This document shows, one piece after another, positions 57,881 through 64,000 of a stretch of DNA of 64,000 nucleotides; the stretch's first letter is position 1; every line of letters begins with the position of its first letter. Origin of the DNA: Rhododendron vialii (Eukaryota > Streptophyta > Magnoliopsida > Ericales > Ericaceae); the NCBI RefSeq assembly GCF_030253575.1, contig NC_080561.1, positions 27,587,564 through 27,651,563 of the forward strand. The letters run 5' to 3'. The notes under the pieces are model-generated. The model made no database searches and was not told the DNA's origin. It saw nothing but the letters and a program-made list of their open reading frames with translations. Position numbers and translations under genes: made by a program.

Positions 57881-58041
57881 TAATGTGACATTAGAAAATT
57901 TTTGGTGTGTTTAGAACAATGTTATGGACACATTAAAATTTACATCCATTTTTACATCCCTCTCACCAATGATGATATAACTCACAAATACTATTAGAGG
58001 GTCCCATCATCATTTGTGAGAGAAGATATATACGAATGAGT

Positions 58042-58235
58042 TGAGTTCTGCTCACCCTCTACTTAAAATGATGAATATTACCCCCCTTCTTATTGATTGA
58101 AATTATGTGGATCATATCATAAAGTGATGTCATGCTTACCAAAAAATATATTGCTGTGGTGAGACCTACACCATTTTAACCAATTAATAAGAAGGAGGGT
58201 ATTGTTCACCCCTTTTAAGAAGGGTGAACAAATTT
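58042..58235. repeat. MITE
   Basis: Arms ctgctcaccctctacttaaa and ...ttaagaagggtgaac, inner taccccccttcttattgatt and complement. Confidence 0.6.
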
Positions 58236-58499
58236 GCACTATGTACGAATAGATGTACACTTGGATAGTTGGATGTGTTCAAGCATTTTGTAAAAAAATT
58301 TAGTGTGACATTAATGATTTTAGTATGACAATACTGCAAGTTGGTGTACTTGTCAAAAAAAAAAATGGTGATTCTCGGATGAACAATGGCCGCGACCATC
58401 CAGATGGGCTCGACCGCCATACGAATGAGAAATACAAGTTGGCTAGCCTCTCTAATTTCGTGCAATCGATCCGCAAGAAATGCAAACATCAATAATCCA

Positions 58500-59640
58500 T
58501 CAATCCTCACCAAGTAATAACTCGTTTGGATGCGATATAAGAATTGTGGGTATTATTTATGAATGGAGGATAAAATAATGAGGTATTGATTATTAATGAA
58601 TGACCCACATTGATGTAATGTTGATGGAGGGGGATTAAATAATAGTTGATTTAAATGATGTATTAAAAACGAAGGGGATAAAATAATACTTGGTCTGGAT
58701 GAGGGATAAAATAGAAAGATAAAATTTTTTGTAGTTGAAATTGAGGAAGAGGGGTATTATTTCGGGGGTATTAACTAATAACACCTCAAATCCTAGGATA
58801 AAATTATCTCCCCTCAGGGCATATTAGGGGTATTATAGGAGAGGGGATAAAGGAAGACCCCCTGTGTTTTTTTCCTAAACAATGGATTAAGGAGGGCCCC
58901 ACAATATTATAATGGCCTGTTTGGATGGAGTATTGTAAATGAGTATTGTGTTATCCCCTTTTAACACTTGGGACCAACCCTTATACCCCGTTTGGGATCC
59001 CAAAAGGGAGGGGGTATTTTCTAAGGGCTCATTTGGATGAGGTATTAGGTTTGGAGGTATTATGTAAGAAGGGGGATTGGATAGTAGGGGATATTATGTA
59101 AGAAAGGTGGGTCCACATTAATGTGACGGGGGATTAAATAATACATGGTTTGGATGAGGTATAAAATGGGGAGATAATGTTGTTTTGTAGTTGAATGAAA
59201 GAGAGAGGGTGTATTATAAGGGGGGGATTCCACATAGCTGGCTCCCACCCTGGCCATGTGTAAGTCCCCTTAAGGGGTATTAGGGGGGATTATGGAGCAA
59301 GGGTATCAAGATATCCATCCTAGTTTTGGACTTCCCACACCACACCATATGTACGGGCCCACGTATTAGGAGGGGATATCATAATCCCCCTTCACATCGC
59401 TGCATTCAAACAGGCCCTAATTGGGGTCTTCTACTACACCAGCTAACACTGGGCGAGGGGTGTTAGCGATGGGCTACTCTTGACCAGTTATTGTGGAATC
59501 CCCCCAAATTCTCATCTTTTTCGAACGAATCTATCCCTCCTAATCCCTCTTTTCCACCCCGAGCTACCCATTTCCTCCACTGCTACTGCTCGTCGCCGCC
59601 GTGACTCGCTTCTGCGGCTGTCAAAAAACCTGAGGGAGTA
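58500..59640. other. MITE-derived low-information region
   Basis: Repeated words of one family: 'gtttggatg', 'ggtattat', 'ggggattaaataata', 'ggtttggatgaggtataaaat' (58510-58700, 58915-59170), with complements at 60250-60365 and 61398-61565. No gene. 59510-59860 is GC-richer with 'cgtcgccgccgtgactcgc', perhaps a leader, but no coding exon follows. Confidence 0.5.
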
Positions 59641-60239
59641 GGAACCCTACAAATCACAGAAAAGAGGGGAGAGAATTGGTGGAGAAGAGAGTGAGGAGAG
59701 AACCCGTGTGCGAGAAAGAGAGAATAGGTGGTCGGAGATTATGAGAGAGAGGGGTTCTCCGATGAGAATTGCAGAGAGAGACGAAAACGAAGACGACAAG
59801 AACGATGCACTGTTGTTATATGGGGGAACAATTATCTGATGTGGGTAGATGCTCAGGGAGCACATGATGTGCTATGGAATGAACGGCTAGGAATGAAAAA
59901 TACATAGTTAAGTAATTTATTTAGTAATTATATATAAAATTGGAAAAAATAATCTGAAACTGAACTGAACATAAAAATTACTATATTTTTATTAAAAAAT
60001 ATTAGTAATTAAAGGTATAAAAATTATATAAAACCGAAACTGAACATTTTAATACTTTTGACAAGTCATATTTAAAAAAAGAAGAAGCATGGATAAAGAA
60101 ACCATAATAAAAAACAAATTTTTAATTTTTTAATATTATTTAAAAATTTAATTTATTAGTGAAACTAATTACTACTATGGATTAATTGTGAAAAATTAAT
60201 TATATTTGCATTTATATACATAATTAAGTTTGGGACTGA

Positions 60240-61565
60240 ATATGGGCAAATTCATCATTCAACAAGTTTTTACATCATCCACCATTCTTTATCCTTCTAT
60301 TTTATCTACCATCTAAATCAAGTATTATTTAATCCCCATTCTCTAATATCTCATCTAAATAACTTACTATTTAATTAGAGGTGTCAAATGTGCGTGTCGT
60401 GCCGTGCCGTGCCATTCAACTTCCGTGTCAACCGTGCTTTGTGTTGTGCCGTGCCGTGCCCGTTTACTTAAATCGTGTCGTGCCATGCCGTGCTATTTTC
60501 AATCGTGTCGTATCGCGTCGTGCCCATTTACTTAAATCGTGTCGTGCTGTGCTGTGCTGTTTTTCAACCGTGTCGTACCGGGCTGGGCCCATTTACTTAA
60601 ATCGTGTCGTGCTGTGCCGACCCGTTTTTTAATCGTATCTTGTCGTGCCGTTTTTTAATTATGTCGTGCCGGGCTGGGCCCATTTACTTAAATCGTGTCG
60701 TGCTGTGCTGACCCGTTTTTTAATCTTGTAGTGTCATTTTCAATCGTGCCGGCTGGGCCCATTTACTTAAATCGTGTCGTGCCATGTTGGCCCATTTTTT
60801 AATCGTGTCGTGCTTCGTGACGTGCCCGTTTTACTTGATTGCCGTTTTTAATCGTGTCGTGCCCATTTAGAAGTGTCAAACGGGTCGTGCTTCAAACCCA
60901 AGTCCTATGCAAACCCAAGTCCTATGGAACTTGGGTTTGAATCACATGGAGGTTTTTTTTCTTTAAAATTAGTTTTTTCCTTATTTATTTTTAGTTGTTC
61001 TAATTTAAAAGCATATTTTTTATAAATTATGAAACTAAAATGCCTTGTTTTGTAATTAAAATTATTATCATTTAATCACATTATATTCATGAGTCACAAG
61101 TCAAATTAATAATTTTTTTCCCGTGCCTTGTGTTGTGCCCGGCTAGAACCGTGTCGTGTCGTGCCCAGCCAAAACCATGTCGTGCCGTGCCCATTCAACT
61201 ACCGTGTCGTGTCGTGCCGTGCCAGGCCAACTTCCGTGCCGTGCCATGCCGTGTCTGCCCACTTCCATGTCCCGTGCCAGTCCGCGTGGCCACTAAAATC
61301 GTGCCCGGTCGTGCCGTGCCAGGGCACGACCGTGCCGTGCCACATTAATCGTGTCGTGTCGTGTCGGCCCGACCCGTTTGACACCCCTATATTTAATACT
61401 CCTTCCATAAACATCACATCAATGTATGTCATCCATTATTAACCAACACCCCTATCATCCAATCTCCTCTTCTTACATATCACATCCAAAACCTAATACC
61501 GCATCCAAACGAGCCCTAAGGTGGATAACCCAACACCCCTTCACAAGACCTCATCCAAACGAGCC
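60240..61565. repeat. MITE split by element C
   Basis: 60250-60375 and 61390-61565 are the two parts ('catctaaatcaagtattatt', 'catccaaacgagccctaa'). They are in opposite orientation to the related copies at 58510-59420. Confidence 0.55.
60376..61389 (-). mobile_element. Element C: 1-kb internally deleted member of the A/B family
   Basis: Ends tagaggtgtcaaatgtgc and cccgtttgacacccctata-type, flanked by perfect TATTTAAT (60368-60375, 61390-61397). It is in reverse orientation to A and B. Its left array (gtttacttaaatcgtgtcgt) equals the right array of A, and its right array (cgtgccgtgccatgccgtgt) equals their left array. The ~240 bp between (60895-61130) match the AT-rich zone near 36400-36440 (tatggaacttg, gattcaaa, cctccatgtg). 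It has no cargo. Confidence 0.9.
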
Positions 61566-61676
61566 CTAAATAGACGAACAAGTATAAGTTAGGGAGCTTA
61601 AATGGTTGCATTTACCTATCAGAATTGTTAGTTATTCCGTACCATTTATTTATTTACCTAGTTTTTAGATTGAGAC

Positions 61677-61677
<1 letters not shown>

Positions 61678-61725
<48 letters not shown>

Positions 61726-61738
61726 TAATAATAATAAT
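61678..61738. repeat. (TAA)n microsatellite
   Basis: About 20 units with one interruption (aac). Confidence 0.92.
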
Positions 61739-61742
61739 GTGA

Positions 61743-61994
61743 TACTTCCCCGTCCCACTTTGTTTGTCCTTGTTGTCCCAAATTGTTTGTCCAATTTGAA
61801 GTGACTCGTATAAGTTCCATTTATGTCCCTCTTTTTTTTAAAAAAAAAAATTTGCATTAGATAATGTGCACCCTCATTTTATACTAAAATAAGTGATGGG
61901 TATTCTTGAGAATCTTTGATTTTCAAGAGTAATCATTGTGTCTTCCAAAAAAGTTAAAATCCCGAAAATGAATAAACAAATTGGGACGAAGAGA
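61743..61994. mobile_element. Stowaway-like MITE
   Basis: tacttccccgtcccactttg and ...aaattgggacgaagaga ends. The TIRs are diverged. Confidence 0.55.
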
Positions 61995-62360
61995 ATAAAT
62001 GAATACGCTAAGTAGTTCTATCTTTTTTTTAAATCATTACTCCTATCTTTCATCATTTTATTTTCCTTCCACAATGTCAAACATGTTGTTAAAGGGAAGA
62101 TTATTACATGCAGGGGCAGTTTCAAGATTTAATTTGGTGACAAAAATGGATTAAAAAAAATTTGGCATACAAAGCTCTATGTAAAATGAACATGTAATTT
62201 TCGTTGGAAATTTACTGGGTCTAGTTTATTTTGTTTTTATTAAGCTTCATCTACATATTCCCAATTTTAAGTAGATTTCCAATTGTTTTGGCTACATGGG
62301 AATAATTCAGTGCAATCAATATTAAACAAAAATTATATATATATATATATATAAAAGTAG

Positions 62361-62636
62361 TACTCCCTCCGTCCCTTTTTAAGTGTCTTGCTTCGTAACT
62401 CCAACTTATTAAAAAGACATCATCATTACACTTTTCACATCAACTTTTTTCTCCACTTTCCCTACTTACCCATCATCATTACACTTTTACTCACTAACTT
62501 TTCAAAATAAAATCTACTTTTAGGGACAAAATAGACAATACACCAATTTTTACCCCCATAACTTTACAAAATAGACACTTATTAAGGGACAACCCAAAAT
62601 GAAATACTGAACACAAAAAAAGGAACGGAGGAAGTA
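62361..62636. mobile_element. Stowaway MITE, same subfamily as 43442
   Basis: tactccctccgtcccttttt and ...aggaacggaggaagta. The interior is close to the U7 insert (aagtgtc, cttcgtaa, cactttt, ttttaggg). Confidence 0.88.
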
Positions 62637-62754
62637 CAATATATTAGTGCATTTTTTGTAACCAGAAGGCTCGCTAAAACCCTCGAGGTATGATGGAGCC
62701 GCCTTTGATTCATGCTTCAGAAGTAATGCTTCTTCCTCGCTTTGGCTTATTTTT

Positions 62755-63060
62755 TTTGTTCTTATTCAATTTTTTTTTCATATTTGTTAGTTTTTTTGGG
62801 GATTATTGCATCGTCATGACAAAAGAAATCCAAAAAGTAAAAAATTACGGTCAAAACTTAATTTTTTTAAATAAAAATAAAAATAAGCTAATAAGCCAAT
62901 TTTTTCGATTTTATTAAAAAAAATTGGATTTCGATAATAATTTTTTACTTCTTAGATTCTTTTTGTCATGAAGATGCAATAATCCCTCAAAAATTGACGA
63001 GAAACTAACTACAAAAAAATTGAATAAGGACAAAAAAATAAGCAGCAGAACGGGGCTTAC
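62755..63060. repeat. Foldback MITE, family FB-A, copy 4
   Basis: 'ttcttattcaattttttttt' ... 'ttgttagtttttttgggga', inner 'aaaagaaatccaaaaagtaa' and complements to 63055. Confidence 0.75.
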
Positions 63061-64000
63061 AAAAGTGCGTATGGTTCACATTTTGTAAAGTCGGTCCCAC
63101 ACACTTTTGTGAGAGGGAGAAGCATTGCATTTGGAGCACAAAATAATTCTGTTTGTTAAAAAAAAATCATACAAAGTTGTCAAAAATATTCAAAAAAAAT
63201 AGAAAAAGATATTCCTAATTTCCTTGGCAATACAAAGACAAAATATTCTTTCAACTCTCTCTCTCTCTCTAGAAAAAGTCGCGTACACAGAAAGCCAAAC
63301 TTTGTTTAGGTTTTTTTGGGGAGGGGGCTGCCGCTCTCTCCCCAGCCGCACTCCGTCGCCGCCCGCCCCTCCCCTCCATGAATAAGCATCCTTCTATAGT
63401 CCGCCTCCGGTGATCGGTTCCCCTTTGGCGTCGGGTAACAGCCCTTTCCACCGTAGCATCCTCAGCTCAGCTCGCCACAGGCCCTCCTTTGCAGCTCCAC
63501 TCGACACCCTCCACCGGGCAGGCTCCACCTGTTATCTGCTCTTTCTTCTATAAGCTCGGACTCATTCACAGTTCAGACTCTCCTCCCCGGTTGCTCGCCT
63601 CCCCGATTCCTACTTTCCCTCCCCGTCGTGTAACCGGGTTCCTCCTTTCGGTTGTCTTCCTGTTCCGATTGTTGGGTCAAGACCCCAACCCCGATTCACA
63701 CCTCCAAGCACAAGCACGAAAATAAACCAAGCACAAAAAAGAGATATCCTAGGAAAAGTCCACTGTGTATAAATCACATATACAAGTATGAAAAACCTCA
63801 CCGGGACAGCCACAAGCTGGCTTCCCCACTCCTCTCTCTCTCCCTCACTCCGGTGGCTCTCCGACGGAATATCCAAGCATCTCCGAGGAGCACCGCTCTC
63901 CCGGACGGGGGAGCCACAAACCGGCTCACTCTCCCTTTGCTCTCACTCTCACGTCTCTAAGAGCATCTCCAATCTATACAAAATAGAAGATGGATGTAAC
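63061..64000. other. Possible leader or promoter region at the window edge
   Basis: CT-rich and then GC-rich from 63255 to 63950, unlike the AT-rich surroundings, as in a plant gene start. ORFs on both strands (63489-63725, 63652-63960) lack recognisable domains. A MITE end (agagcatctccaat) begins at 63960. Any gene would continue beyond the window. Confidence 0.3.

Overview
The window is plant nuclear DNA, almost certainly from a eudicot. The evidence is GT-AG introns, an NB-ARC/LRR resistance gene, a PP2-B F-box gene, a plastid-type TPR gene, telo-box/site II promoters, and many MITEs, hAT, Mutator-like and LINE remnants. The NLR looks like the R1 group known from asterids, but I cannot name a species.

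Layout. 0-4.4 kb is repeats: nested foldback elements, a 177-bp tandem duplication and a 5'-truncated LINE. 4.5-7.4 kb (+) is a CC-NB-LRR resistance gene whose frame slips three times without any other stop. 10.0-14.3 kb (-) is an apparently intact eight-exon gene for a TPR-like protein with a transit-peptide-like N-terminus. 14.4-19.8 kb is a MITE field. 20.0-21.8 kb (+) is an intact three-exon F-box/PP2-B gene. 22-23.8 kb is repeat remnants.

23.8-45.4 kb is the most unusual part. It is a head-to-tail array of a ~1.28-kb unit. Each unit has a Pol II promoter of the kind used by ribosomal-protein and snoRNA genes (site II-like motifs, telo-box, TATA). Each also has a plausible small intron carrying a box C/D snoRNA-like sequence and a strongly conserved GC hairpin. 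Two large hAT-like elements interrupt the array: A (24292-28649) and B (33412-40498). Both have short TIRs (TAGAGGTGTCAAAC type), end blocks of GGCACGACACG-type minisatellite, and a shared promoter/leader region. Each also holds a different piece of a host gene: part of the C-terminal, zinc-motif half of PRIMPOL in A and two exons of cytosolic GAPDH in B. A 1-kb internally deleted relative, C (60376-61389), has a perfect 8-bp target duplication and fixes the ends. Together they look like a gene-capturing (Pack-type) hAT family.

45.4-64 kb is transposon-rich and has no intact gene: a decayed Mutator-like transposase with an OTU protease domain, a hAT-Tip100-like element carrying other elements, several Stowaway-type MITEs, a Tourist-like foldback, and one clean hAT deletion derivative.

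Only two genes appear intact (TPR and PP2-B), with one near-intact NLR. Exon boundaries were worked out by hand from splice signals and protein continuity. Family names rest on recalled motifs, not on database searches.
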